Below, one piece after another: positions 34,498-43,381 of a stretch of DNA of 64,000 nt (the first letter of the stretch is position 1; the number at the start of each line of letters is the position of its first letter). The notes under the pieces were generated by a model. The model saw nothing but the letters and a program-made list of their open reading frames with translations. It was not told the DNA's origin and ran no database searches. Origin of the DNA: Actinomycetota bacterium (GTDB taxonomy: Bacteria; Actinomycetota; Acidimicrobiia; Acidimicrobiales; MedAcidi-G1); contig JACNLA010000023.1 of the NCBI GenBank assembly GCA_014381745.1, forward strand, positions 1 to 64,000, given 5' to 3'. Made by a program: the position numbers and the translations under genes.

Positions 34498-37418
34498 TGG
34501 AGGTCTCCATCCGCCTGAACGGCAACAACCAGACCTTCGAGTGCGAGGTCCACGACACTCTCCTGACCCTGCTCCGCCGCGAAGGCATGGCCAGCGTCAG
34601 GTTCGGCTCAACCTCCGGCGAGACAGGCGCGGCAGCCATTCTGATCGACGGAAAGCTCGCCAGCAGCGACGTCGTCCTGGCCGCACAGGCCGACGAACAC
34701 GAGGTGACGACCCTGGAGTCGCTCAACACCGAACGCGGCCTCCATCCCCTGCAGGATGCGTTCACGGCCACGGGTGCGATGCAGTCCGGCTACTCCGTCG
34801 GCGCCATGATTCTTGGCACCCTCGCCCTCCTCGCGCACGACCCAGACCCGTCCGAGGCCGACATCCGGGACATGCTCTCGGGAATCCTCGACCGCGAAAC
34901 GGCATACGTAAAGCCCGTTGCCGCCATACGCCGCGCTGCCGCTCTGATGCGCGGCGACGACGTCGAGGCTTTCGAGCCCCTGATGCTCGAGCCCATGACC
35001 GACGGCGTGAACGCTGTCGAGGTAACCGAAGACGACCCGCCTCCGAACGCCCCACCGGCGGTACCACGTGTAGTGACCTCGCCCGATGTCCCCGAGATGG
35101 AGGTGGTGGGCCGCCCTGAGGTCAAGGTCGACGCAGTGCGTCTCGTCAAGGGCAACCCTGCATTTACAGCAGACTTTGAAATGCGCGACCTGCTTCACGC
35201 CAAGGTCCTGCGGAGTCCTCACGCCCATGCTCGAATCGTCAGCATTGATGACTCGGCCGCACGCTCACTGCCGGGGGTTCATGCCGTCATCCACCACGGC
35301 AATACAGCCCGCGTGAAATACGCCTCGGGCGGACAGTCGTACCCAAACCCCAAGCCCCACGATCAGGTCAGCTTTGACGACGTGGTCCGCCACGTGGGCG
35401 ACAGGGTTGCTGCCGTGGCAGCCGAAACCCCTGAGATAGCTGCCGAGGCCTGCAGGCTCATAGAGGTCACCTACGAGATCCTCCCGGCGGTATTCGACGA
35501 GCTCGAAACCCGCCTTGACGGAGCTCCGATCATTCATCCCGAGGAAGACACCATCGACATCGTCGACCGTGAGCACAACGTCGTCCACCGGATGCACGCT
35601 CACCGCGGCGACGTAGAGGTTGCGCTAAATAATGCCGACCACGTCTACGAGCAGACCTTCCGCGTCCACCAGGTTCAGCAGTGCCCGATCGAACCGCACA
35701 TCTCCGTCGCCTGGCTGGACTCAGACGAACGCTTGGTCGTCCGCACCGCAACGCAGGTTCCGTTCCACACCCGCCGCATGTTGGCACCCCTCATCGACAT
35801 GGAGGTCAAGGACATTCGCGTCATCAAGCCGCGCATCGGCGGCGGCTTTGGCGCCAAGCAGGAGATGCTGATCGAGGACATCGCCGCACACCTGGCAATC
35901 GCCACTCACCGCCCCGTTCAGTTGGAGTTGACCAGAGAGGAGGAGTTCTTCGCCAGCCGCACCAGGCACCCGCAGACCATCACCTACCGGACCGGCGTCG
36001 ACTCCGACGGAACGCTCGTAGCCCAGGACATGACCCTCGTGGGCAACACAGGCCCCTACGGAGCCCACGGCCTGACCGTCCAGATCGTCACCGGCCTACG
36101 CGGTCTGACCTCCTACAACTGCGACAACAAGCAGTTCAACTGCGATGTCGTCTACACCAATATCCCCGTTCCTGGCGCCTACCGAGGCTACGGAGCACCC
36201 CAGGCCCTTTTCGCCCTGGAGTCACACATGGAAGACATCGCCGACGATCTTGGGATTGACCCCATCGGTTTTCGCCGTCAGAACTGGGTGAAGGTCGGCG
36301 ACGAGATGAACATCGCCCCACACCTGGGAGAGGGTGGAGCCAGCGACGAGGAGCTGGACGAGTACCCGGTGGTGGAGTCGAACGGCATCGAGGAATGCGT
36401 GGCCCAGGGGATGCGAGCGATCTCGTGGCACCGACGCAGCGACCCCGACTGGCGGGCCCCGGCCGACCGGCCACACATCAGGCGCGGCCTCGGCTTCGCC
36501 TTCTGCATGCACGGAACAGCCATTCCCTTCCTGGACATGGGCGGTGCCAGCATCAAGTTGAACGACGACGGGTCGTTCAACCTGCTTGTAGGTGCCACCG
36601 ACCTCGGGACCGGGGCCGACACCGTCCTTGCCCAGATAGCGGCCGAGGTCCTGGGAGTTCGCCTCGAGGACATCATCATCTACTCCTCCGACACGGACAT
36701 GACGCCTTTCGACACCGGTGCGTACGCCTCCAGCACCACCTACATCTCCGGCACCGCGGTGCAAAAGGCCTCTCGGGTGGTTGCCACGCGGCTCCGGGAG
36801 AGGGCCGCCATGCTCCTCGGAGTCGACGCTCCTGAGTCGATCCAACTGCGGGACCGGAGTGCGTGGACTCCCGACGGACGCTCAGTCACCCTTGAGGAAG
36901 TGGCCCTCGACTCTCTGCACATCAACGAGCAGGAGCAGATCATGGGAACTGCCTCACACGTCTCCCCCGACAGCCCTCCGCCGTTCGCCGCGCAGTTCGT
37001 CGAGACCGAGGTCGATATCCAGACCGGCCAGGTCACCGTCATCTCGATGGTCATGGCCGTCGACTGTGGTGTGACCATCAACCCCATAACCGCCAGCGGC
37101 CAGGTCGAGGGCGGCATGCTGCAGGCCCTCGGGTACGCACACTGTGAGGAGATCGTCCTCGACGATGACGGCAAGATGGTAAACCCGGCATTTGGCCCGT
37201 ACCGGATCTACACCGCAGACGAGATGCCCCACACCGAGGTGTTCCTCGTGCAGACCATGGAGGCGACCGGGCCCTTCGGCGCAAAGGCCGTTGCCGAAAT
37301 TCCCAAGGACGGTGTAGCACCGGCTCTCCGGAACGCCATCGCCAACGCCACCGGTACCCGGATCTACGACCTGCCCTTCACGCCTGAACGGGTCCACCGG
37401 GCACTCAACAACGTCTGA
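34497..37418 (+). CDS. xdhD: XdhD-like molybdenum hydroxylase with cysteine-free Fe-S domain
   Basis: A 973-residue fusion of a ferredoxin/[2Fe-2S]-type domain (1-~150) and a molybdopterin domain (~200-973). The expected eight cluster cysteines are replaced: by alignment to the paralogue at 45461, S38, T43, A46, D58, S97, S100, D132 and E134. The molybdenum half is intact: LRSPHAHARI, RIGGGFGAKQEM, GAYRGYGAPQALFALE, and the active-site Glu in GPFGAKAVAEIP. E. coli XdhD, from memory, shows the same loss, so this is a conserved trait and not decay. In E. coli it is tied to selenium-dependent purine or selenate chemistry. It is coupled to ygfM and followed 2 bases later by an SsnA-like gene. Confidence 0.85.
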   Translation: MEVSIRLNGNNQTFECEVHDTLLTLLRREGMASVRFGSTSGETGAAAILIDGKLASSDVVLAAQADEHEVTTLESLNTERGLHPLQDAFTATGAMQSGYSVGAMILGTLALLAHDPDPSEADIRDMLSGILDRETAYVKPVAAIRRAAALMRGDDVEAFEPLMLEPMTDGVNAVEVTEDDPPPNAPPAVPRVVTSPDVPEMEVVGRPEVKVDAVRLVKGNPAFTADFEMRDLLHAKVLRSPHAHARIVSIDDSAARSLPGVHAVIHHGNTARVKYASGGQSYPNPKPHDQVSFDDVVRHVGDRVAAVAAETPEIAAEACRLIEVTYEILPAVFDELETRLDGAPIIHPEEDTIDIVDREHNVVHRMHAHRGDVEVALNNADHVYEQTFRVHQVQQCPIEPHISVAWLDSDERLVVRTATQVPFHTRRMLAPLIDMEVKDIRVIKPRIGGGFGAKQEMLIEDIAAHLAIATHRPVQLELTREEEFFASRTRHPQTITYRTGVDSDGTLVAQDMTLVGNTGPYGAHGLTVQIVTGLRGLTSYNCDNKQFNCDVVYTNIPVPGAYRGYGAPQALFALESHMEDIADDLGIDPIGFRRQNWVKVGDEMNIAPHLGEGGASDEELDEYPVVESNGIEECVAQGMRAISWHRRSDPDWRAPADRPHIRRGLGFAFCMHGTAIPFLDMGGASIKLNDDGSFNLLVGATDLGTGADTVLAQIAAEVLGVRLEDIIIYSSDTDMTPFDTGAYASSTTYISGTAVQKASRVVATRLRERAAMLLGVDAPESIQLRDRSAWTPDGRSVTLEEVALDSLHINEQEQIMGTASHVSPDSPPPFAAQFVETEVDIQTGQVTVISMVMAVDCGVTINPITASGQVEGGMLQALGYAHCEEIVLDDDGKMVNPAFGPYRIYTADEMPHTEVFLVQTMEATGPFGAKAVAEIPKDGVAPALRNAIANATGTRIYDLPFTPERVHRALNNV

Positions 37419-37420
37419 GC

Positions 37421-38746
37421 ATGGGCGCCGAACAGGGCCTCCTCATCCAGCCCGACTGGCTGGTAACCGATGCCCGCACCCCACCCAGACCCGGCTGGGG
37501 TGTCCGGGTTGTAGCTGATCTGATCGACGCCGTCGGACCCAACTCCGACCTGGCCGGAGCACATCCCTCAGATGATGTCGTAGCTGCCCCCGGTCGGATC
37601 CTCATGCCCGGATTCGTGAACTCCCACGTCCACATGTACGGGGTTCTTGCCCACGGGATTCCCACAGAGTCGGCTCCAGCCGGCTTCTGGCCATTCCTCG
37701 AGGACTTCTGGTGGCCGCAGGTCGAGGACCGCCTCGACCACGAGATGATCCGGGCAGCAGCCGACTGGGTCTGCACCGAGATGCTGCTGTCTGGAACCAC
37801 GACCTTCCTCGACATCTTGGAGGCCCCTGCGACGCTGCCGGACGCCCTGCTCATGGAAAAAGAGATCGTGGACGAACACGGGCTGAGGGGAATCCTGAGC
37901 TTTGAGGCCACCGAAAGGTCGGGGCCGGAAATTGGGCAGAGAGGCCTGCAGGAGAACCTGTCGATGATCGACGCCTGCGGAGACGGTGACCTGACCTCGG
38001 GGATGATGTGCACCCACACCACGTTCACCTGCTCCGACGACTTCATCAGACAGGCGTACGAGTTGGCGGCCGCCAACGACGTCCTGCTCCACGCCCACTG
38101 CAACGAGGGTGTCCACGAGGGATCTTGGTGCCTTGAACACAACGGACGTAGAACCGTCGAGCACTACGACCACCTCGGCGTGGCAGGCCCCCGCTTCCTT
38201 GCCTCCCAGTGCGTCCACCTCTCACCCGACGAGTTCAACCTTGTCGTGGACCGGGGTATCAGGTGCACCCATATGCCTCTGGCGAACTGCGAGGTCGGAG
38301 GAGGCATCGCCCCGGTCCCGGAGTTGTTGGAGGCCGGCGTGACCGTGGGTCTCGGGTCTGACGGCTACGTGAACGACATCTACGAGGTCATGCGGGGTGC
38401 GTTCCTGATCCACAAGGCCAGGCTTCAAGACCCCGGGGTCATGCCGGCCCCGGAGGTACTGGCCATGGCCACGGAGACAGGTGCACGGGCGCTGGGCCTC
38501 GACATGGTCGGTCGCCTCGAACCCGGATGGTCGGCAGATCTGCAGTTAATCGATGCAGCCTTCCCGACACCGGTAAACGAGGGCAACCTGATCGGCCAGA
38601 TCATCCTGTCCAGGAGCGGACACCATGTCGATTCCGTGATGGTCGCCGGTTCCTGGAGGGTGAGGAACAAAGAGGTGATCGGCTCAGACCCGGAGAGGCA
38701 GTCGGCGCGGCTGCACGAACAGGCCACCCGACTCTGGGGTTCTTGA
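37421..38746 (+). CDS. SsnA-like amidohydrolase (full length)
   Basis: A 441-residue amidohydrolase, about the length of E. coli SsnA. RILMPGFVNSHVHMYGVLAHGI near residue 62 gives H-x-H. FLEDFWWPQVEDRLDHEMI resembles the SsnA segment with WWRLDRAL, and TTTFLDILEAP its conserved turn. Later ligands are in LLHAHCNEGVHE, QCVHLSPDE and GLGSDGYVNDIYE. Family members deaminate N-heterocycles. It stands between xdhD and xdhC in the same operon and may supply or clear the XdhD substrate. It is distinct from the closer, shortened SsnA at 44424. Confidence 0.75.
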   Translation: MGAEQGLLIQPDWLVTDARTPPRPGWGVRVVADLIDAVGPNSDLAGAHPSDDVVAAPGRILMPGFVNSHVHMYGVLAHGIPTESAPAGFWPFLEDFWWPQVEDRLDHEMIRAAADWVCTEMLLSGTTTFLDILEAPATLPDALLMEKEIVDEHGLRGILSFEATERSGPEIGQRGLQENLSMIDACGDGDLTSGMMCTHTTFTCSDDFIRQAYELAAANDVLLHAHCNEGVHEGSWCLEHNGRRTVEHYDHLGVAGPRFLASQCVHLSPDEFNLVVDRGIRCTHMPLANCEVGGGIAPVPELLEAGVTVGLGSDGYVNDIYEVMRGAFLIHKARLQDPGVMPAPEVLAMATETGARALGLDMVGRLEPGWSADLQLIDAAFPTPVNEGNLIGQIILSRSGHHVDSVMVAGSWRVRNKEVIGSDPERQSARLHEQATRLWGS

Positions 38747-39570
38747 TGGCTACGGCATACGGGGATCGGCTAGTCAGGACCCTGCCCGGGCGTACCGCCG
38801 AGGCTCACATCCTGAACGACCTTGTCGATCTGCTCGCCAAGGGCCGGTCCGCTGTGCTTGCCACCGTGATAAGCACCGACAGGTCCGTACCCCGACACGC
38901 CGGCTCCAAGATGCTCGTCACCGCCGATGGCCTACGTATCGGCTCGGTTGGCGGAGGCGAGATGGAGGCACGCGTGGTCGCAGAGACAGATGCCTGTCTG
39001 GCAGAAGGAACGCCACGTCTGCTGGACTACCAATTGGTCGACCCCGGCAACGGCGACCCCGGCGTGTGCGGTGGCCGGGCCACAATTCTCCTGGAGCCAC
39101 ATATGCCACCTTCCACGATCCTGGTTATCGGATACGGCCACATTGGCCACGCTGTGACGGACCTTGCCCACTGGCTTGGCTACCGGGTGGTTGCGACCGA
39201 CGACCGCTCCGGCACCCTGGACGACAGCTCCGCTGCGGATGTAGCAGTGGTTGGCCCGGTTTCTGTGGCACTCGAACAGGTCGAGTTGACGCCGAGAGAC
39301 CATGCGGTGGTCGTCACCCGAAACACCGACCTTGACGTGGAGAGCATCCAGTGCCTTTTGGCCACAAGCGTCGGCTCAATCGGCGTCATGGGAAGCGCCC
39401 GGCGCTGGGAGACCACATGCAGCCGGCTCCTGGACCTCGGCGCCACGACAGCTGACCTGGAACGGGTCACCTCGCCGATCGGCCTGGACCTGGGTGCCGA
39501 GAACCCGGAGGAGATCGCCGTCTCTGTAATGGCCCAGATCGTTGCCCGTGACCGCAGCTCGGCGGGCTGA
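38746..39570 (+). CDS. XdhC/CoxI-type molybdenum hydroxylase maturation protein
   Basis: A 274-residue XdhC-family protein that handles and sulfurates (or here perhaps selenates) the molybdenum cofactor before insertion. The N-terminal XdhC domain has STDRSVPRHAGSKMLV and IGSVGGGEMEARV. The C-terminal Rossmann domain has ILVIGYGHIGHAVTDLAHWLGY and GVMGSARRW, ending GLDLGAENPEEIAVSVMAQI. ATG overlaps the amidohydrolase stop. In E. coli this module is the N-terminal half of YqeB. Here it is a separate gene 3 bases before the other half. Confidence 0.85.
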   Translation: MATAYGDRLVRTLPGRTAEAHILNDLVDLLAKGRSAVLATVISTDRSVPRHAGSKMLVTADGLRIGSVGGGEMEARVVAETDACLAEGTPRLLDYQLVDPGNGDPGVCGGRATILLEPHMPPSTILVIGYGHIGHAVTDLAHWLGYRVVATDDRSGTLDDSSAADVAVVGPVSVALEQVELTPRDHAVVVTRNTDLDVESIQCLLATSVGSIGVMGSARRWETTCSRLLDLGATTADLERVTSPIGLDLGAENPEEIAVSVMAQIVARDRSSAG

Positions 39571-39573
39571 GGG

Positions 39574-40377
39574 TTGTTGTTCGAAGACCATCTCTGCCTG
39601 CTCCGTGGCGGCGGCGACCTCGGCACCGGAGCAGCGCTTCGCCTCCACCGGGCGGGCTTTCCAGTTGCCGTTTGTGAGCTGGCCAGCCCGCTGGCCGTAC
39701 GACGTACGGTGGCGCTGTCAACGGCCGTCACCGACGGCGAGCTCACGATCGAGGACATGCGTGCACGCCGGGTTGACCTGACGACGGACCTTGTGTCGAT
39801 AGCAGCTACAGGGGTGGTACCGGTGCTGGTCAGCCCTGGACTTCCAGACATCCCGCTGTCTGTCGTGGTCGATTCCAGGCTTGCCAAGCAAGCCCTCGAC
39901 ACCACCATCAACGACGCTTCGCTCGTGGTCGCCCTGGGGCCGGGCTTTGTGGCCGGAGTCGACTGCCACGCCGTTGTGGAAACGCTCCGCGGACCCCGCC
40001 TGGGACGAGTCATATGGGACGGACCCGCAGCAGCCGACACCGGGGTTCCCGGCGAGGTCGGCGGCAGAAGCACCGACCGACTGCTGAGATCTCCCGCAGA
40101 TGGGGAGGTGACATGGAACTACGGCATCGGTGATCTCGTAGAGGCCGACGCCTTGCTCGGGGTGGTATCAGGGGTTGAAATCCGAAGTTCCGTGGCAGGA
40201 ACCATCCGTGGTCTGATCGTGAACGGTGCGACGGTCACGACCGGACTGAAGGTCGGCGACGTGGATCCCAGGAGAACAGGAGAAGGCGGCGGAGTTGACG
40301 AGGTCTCAGACAAGGCCCTCTCGGTTGGAGGCGGTGTGGTCGAGGCGGTCCTGACATGGCTGAACCGGAACGGCTGA
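39574..40377 (+). CDS. yqeB: YqeB-family selenium-dependent molybdenum hydroxylase accessory protein
   Basis: A 267-residue protein matching the C-terminal half of E. coli YqeB / EF2563, a marker of selenium-dependent molybdenum hydroxylase maturation. Key segments are LLRGGGDLGTGAALRLHRAGF, VALGPGFVAGVDCHAVVET, TGVPGEVGGRSTDRLLRSPADG, LKVGDVDPR and VSDKALSVGGGVVEA. No ATG is available. TTG at 39574 or 39577 follows GAGGG, so initiation is probably weak and coupled to xdhC. Its presence predicts labile selenium in at least one hydroxylase here. SelD was not found in the window. Confidence 0.85.
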   Translation: MLFEDHLCLLRGGGDLGTGAALRLHRAGFPVAVCELASPLAVRRTVALSTAVTDGELTIEDMRARRVDLTTDLVSIAATGVVPVLVSPGLPDIPLSVVVDSRLAKQALDTTINDASLVVALGPGFVAGVDCHAVVETLRGPRLGRVIWDGPAAADTGVPGEVGGRSTDRLLRSPADGEVTWNYGIGDLVEADALLGVVSGVEIRSSVAGTIRGLIVNGATVTTGLKVGDVDPRRTGEGGGVDEVSDKALSVGGGVVEAVLTWLNRNG

Positions 40378-40382
40378 GTCCC

Positions 40383-41351
40383 ATGATCAGAGCCAGCCTG
40401 AACCTGATCCCGGAAGCACCGGTGGACAAGATGGTGGACCTTGCGGTTGCCGCCGAGGAGCTGGGTTTCAGACGCTGCTGGGTCTACGACGAGGGCCTGG
40501 CCACCCGTGACGTGTACGTAACGATGACCGCGATCCTGCTCGCCACGGACGGGCTCGAGGTGGGTCCCGGCATCACCAACGCCTACACCCGCCATCCGGG
40601 ACAGACCGCTGCTGCAATAGCCAGCCTCGACGAGATGTCGGGTGGTAGGGCATTTCTGGGACTGGGAGCCGGAGGCAGCCTCACCCTGGACCCGCTGGCC
40701 ATCCCGAGGTACCGACCGCTCGAGACCGTGCGGCAGGCGATAGTCGCCTGCCGGGGCCTGTTCGGAGGCGAAACCGTAGACATGGAAGGTCCGGGTTTCT
40801 CGCTCCGGTCCGCCCGCCTCGACTACAGCCGCCCAGACATCCAGATCTGGCTGGCTGGGAGGGGCCCCAAGATGTTGGATCTGGCCGGATCAGTCGCCGA
40901 TGGGGTCCTGTTGGACTTCATCTACAAACCGTCCCTCGGCGCCTACGTGGAGCGGGTCAGAAGAGGGGCAGAAGCGACCGGGAACCAGCCCGAGATCTGC
41001 TACTCGACAATGATCGTTACCGACGAGAGGGCCCTTGAAGCTGTAAGGCCCCACATGACCTACCGCCTGGTCGACTCGCCGCCCGATGTCAGGGAGGCCT
41101 TGGGAATTTCGGACTCCGACGTCGCCGCCATCAGGTCGGCGATGGCCGATGGGCTCAAAGCAGCTGCCCGGCTGGTTCCAGACGAATGGGTCCTACCTTT
41201 TGTTGTAAGCGGCACGATCGAGGAATGCTCAGCCGAACTCCACAACCTCATGGAGACACACGGGATCAGTGAGTTCAAGATTCCGGTCTACGACGTGGAC
41301 CACGGTCGAGAACTGCTCGAGGTGACCGCAACGGTGCTGGAGCCCCGATGA
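40383..41351 (+). CDS. F420-type LLM oxidoreductase (methylene-H4MPT reductase-like)
   Basis: A 322-residue LLM protein. VGPGITNAYTRHPGQTAAAIASLDEMSGGRAFLGLGAG is very like the F420-binding segment of methylenetetrahydromethanopterin reductase, and IQIWLAGRGPKMLDLAGSVADGVLLD is the later barrel signature. The ATG at 40383 (MIRASLNLIP) is preferred to one 9 codons earlier that overlaps yqeB. It stands directly after yqeB in the same operon, so a redox role linked to XdhD or its product is inferred. Confidence 0.78.
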   Translation: MIRASLNLIPEAPVDKMVDLAVAAEELGFRRCWVYDEGLATRDVYVTMTAILLATDGLEVGPGITNAYTRHPGQTAAAIASLDEMSGGRAFLGLGAGGSLTLDPLAIPRYRPLETVRQAIVACRGLFGGETVDMEGPGFSLRSARLDYSRPDIQIWLAGRGPKMLDLAGSVADGVLLDFIYKPSLGAYVERVRRGAEATGNQPEICYSTMIVTDERALEAVRPHMTYRLVDSPPDVREALGISDSDVAAIRSAMADGLKAAARLVPDEWVLPFVVSGTIEECSAELHNLMETHGISEFKIPVYDVDHGRELLEVTATVLEPR

Positions 41352-42052
41352 ACCCCCGTTTCGACGAACCCTGTCTCACACTCCCGGCGCAACAGGTCCT
41401 AACCGAACATGATGTCGGAGTTCCCGACACCCGTTCTCTGCCCGGCCTGAACGACCCGGAAGCACCACCGGTTGTCGAACCGGTTGATGAGCCGATGGTC
41501 GAGGTCTCCCACGGTCGCATTCTCCTGCTCCAGAACTATCAGAGGGCCGGATGGGTGCACGCCCGGGAGGGATGCTGGCTGCGCCGGTCGGTAGCTGACC
41601 TGTTGACAGGTGTCGCCGACAACCTCCCCGAGCGTTGGGGCCTCGCCGTGTTCGACGCATGGAGGCCACTCGAGTTGCAGGTCGAGTTGTACCAGGCGGC
41701 ACTCGCCGATCCTGAGGTGCCTGCATGGCTGTTCGCCGAACCCGATCCGGAACCATCGCGTCCACCACCACACCTCACAGGCGGTGCCGTGGACCTAACC
41801 CTCACACACGACGGCGTCGCACTCGCCCCCGGAACCGGTTTCGATGACATGTCTTCAATGGCCGGGGCTTCAGCACTCGAACATCTACCAGGCCCTGACC
41901 GCGAGGTGAGGCGCCTCCTCTTCTGGGCGATGAGGGACGCCGGCTTCGTTGTCTTCGACGGCGAGTGGTGGCACTTTGAGTTCGGCACCCGCCGTTGGGG
42001 TGCAATAACCGACAACCAGCCCCTCTTCGGGCCGGCAGCACCGCCGGCCTGA
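41348..42052 (+). CDS. M15 D-Ala-D-Ala dipeptidase-like (VanX-type) hydrolase
   Basis: A 234-residue zinc peptidase of the VanX/DdpX family. The motifs LAVFDAWRP (family Arg), PHLTGGAVDLTL (S/P-x-H-x-x-G-x-A-x-D zinc His/Asp) and EWWHFEFG (catalytic Glu and second zinc His) are all present. It overlaps the LLM stop by 4 bases (ATGA), so it belongs to the operon. A cell-wall peptidase is unexpected here. It may act on a dipeptide-like or amide product of ring cleavage, or recycle cell-wall D-Ala-D-Ala. Confidence 0.85.
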   Translation: MNPRFDEPCLTLPAQQVLTEHDVGVPDTRSLPGLNDPEAPPVVEPVDEPMVEVSHGRILLLQNYQRAGWVHAREGCWLRRSVADLLTGVADNLPERWGLAVFDAWRPLELQVELYQAALADPEVPAWLFAEPDPEPSRPPPHLTGGAVDLTLTHDGVALAPGTGFDDMSSMAGASALEHLPGPDREVRRLLFWAMRDAGFVVFDGEWWHFEFGTRRWGAITDNQPLFGPAAPPA

Positions 42053-42069
42053 GCCATCCGAAAACCTGG

Positions 42070-43368
42070 TCAGGCGTGCTCCCACAGGCGCCGTGATCTG
42101 GCAGCCAGATCCCTGTGGGCGGCTGCCAGGTCGATTCCGACTACCTCGCCGTCGGTCACCACAGGGTTGCCACCGACGAGCACGTGGCGGGCGCGGCGAT
42201 CGGGTCCCAGAACGAGGCCGGCCAACGGGTCGGCGATGTCACCGAGGTCGTCGCCGGGCCAGACGACCATGTCAGCCCGCTGACCCGGCTCTATCAGGCC
42301 GGTGTCGTCGAGGCCGAGGCACCCGGCACCTCCCCTGGTGGCCATGTCCACGACATCGACCGGCATCAGCGCATCCGGGCGCAGCTCGCGCAGCCTCGCC
42401 GTGTAGAGCGCCTGGCGGAGCTCCGGAAAGAGCCCGCCCACCTCGTTTGAGGCGACGCCGTCCACCCCGAGACCGACGGGACAACCGGCAGCCCTCAGGT
42501 CGGTGACCCTGCACATGCCTGCCGCTATCCGGGCATTCGATGACGGGCAGTGGGCAATGCCAGTACCTGCCGCTCCGAGCACGCCCATCTCGTCGTCGTC
42601 GATGTGGATGCCGTGCGCCAGCCAGACGTCGTCGCCGACCCAACCCCACTCCTCGAGCATCTCCACCGGTCGTCGACCGAACCGTTCGAGGCAGTGGGCC
42701 TGCTCCTCGACCGTCTCACACAGATGTGTGTGCAGGCGCAGACCGTGACGTCGAGCCAACTCGGCTGACTGGACCATCAGGTCGGTGGTTACGGAGAAGG
42801 GGCTGCATGGTGCCACCACCACGTGGACCATCTCGGCGTCGTGGTGGCGGGCGATGACCGACTCGGTCGACGCCAGGATGGCGTCGATGTCCTCGACCAC
42901 GTGGTCCGGCGGCAGGCCCCCGCGGCTCTCACCCAGGTCCATCGAACCCCGGGAGAGGTGCAGCCGGATGCCGACCGAGTGGGCGGCGTCGACGATTGCA
43001 TCAAACACCTCGTCGTCGCCCCCGGGGACCAGATAGTGGTGGTCTGATGCAGTCGTGCACCCCGTGGCGGCCAACTCCCCCAGGCCGACCATGGCAGCCG
43101 CCCTGACGTCGTCAACCGACAACCGGCCCCACACGGGGTAGAGGTGGGTCAGCCAGTCAAAGAGGTTGCAGCCGTCGGCCCTGCCGCGGGTCATCCACTG
43201 GTAAAGGTGATGGTGCGTGTTAATGAGCCCTGCTGTGACGATGTCACCATCACAGCGCAGGACCTCGTCTCCGGGCTGGGGCTCCACCGACCCGACCGCC
43301 GTGATGCGACCGCCTTCAACGGCAATGTCACCCGGGTGGCGGGCACCTCTGACTACCAGGCGGGACAT
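42070..43368 (-). CDS. 8-oxoguanine deaminase-like amidohydrolase
   Basis: A 432-residue amidohydrolase. VTAGLINTHHHLYQWMTRG near residue 46 with NLFDWLTHLYPVWGRLS is the signature of the 8-oxoguanine/guanine deaminase subgroup. CTTASDHHYLVPGG, LHTHLCETVEEQ (His and Glu), WLAHGIHIDDDE and GLGVDGVASNE supply the remaining metal and catalytic residues. It would turn 8-oxoguanine into urate, the substrate level at which the neighbouring molybdenum hydroxylases operate. It is last in the long minus-strand operon, 13 bases after an LLM gene, and convergent with the VanX-like gene. Confidence 0.82.
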   Translation of the reverse strand: MSRLVVRGARHPGDIAVEGGRITAVGSVEPQPGDEVLRCDGDIVTAGLINTHHHLYQWMTRGRADGCNLFDWLTHLYPVWGRLSVDDVRAAAMVGLGELAATGCTTASDHHYLVPGGDDEVFDAIVDAAHSVGIRLHLSRGSMDLGESRGGLPPDHVVEDIDAILASTESVIARHHDAEMVHVVVAPCSPFSVTTDLMVQSAELARRHGLRLHTHLCETVEEQAHCLERFGRRPVEMLEEWGWVGDDVWLAHGIHIDDDEMGVLGAAGTGIAHCPSSNARIAAGMCRVTDLRAAGCPVGLGVDGVASNEVGGLFPELRQALYTARLRELRPDALMPVDVVDMATRGGAGCLGLDDTGLIEPGQRADMVVWPGDDLGDIADPLAGLVLGPDRRARHVLVGGNPVVTDGEVVGIDLAAAHRDLAARSRRLWEHA

Positions 43369-43381
43369 GTGGAGAATCCTC

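Noticed and set aside
34497-34950. XdhD Fe-S domain as a pseudogene remnant
   Set aside because: The frame is intact over 973 codons, the substitutions are at all cluster positions while the surrounding fold is preserved, and E. coli XdhD appears to share them.
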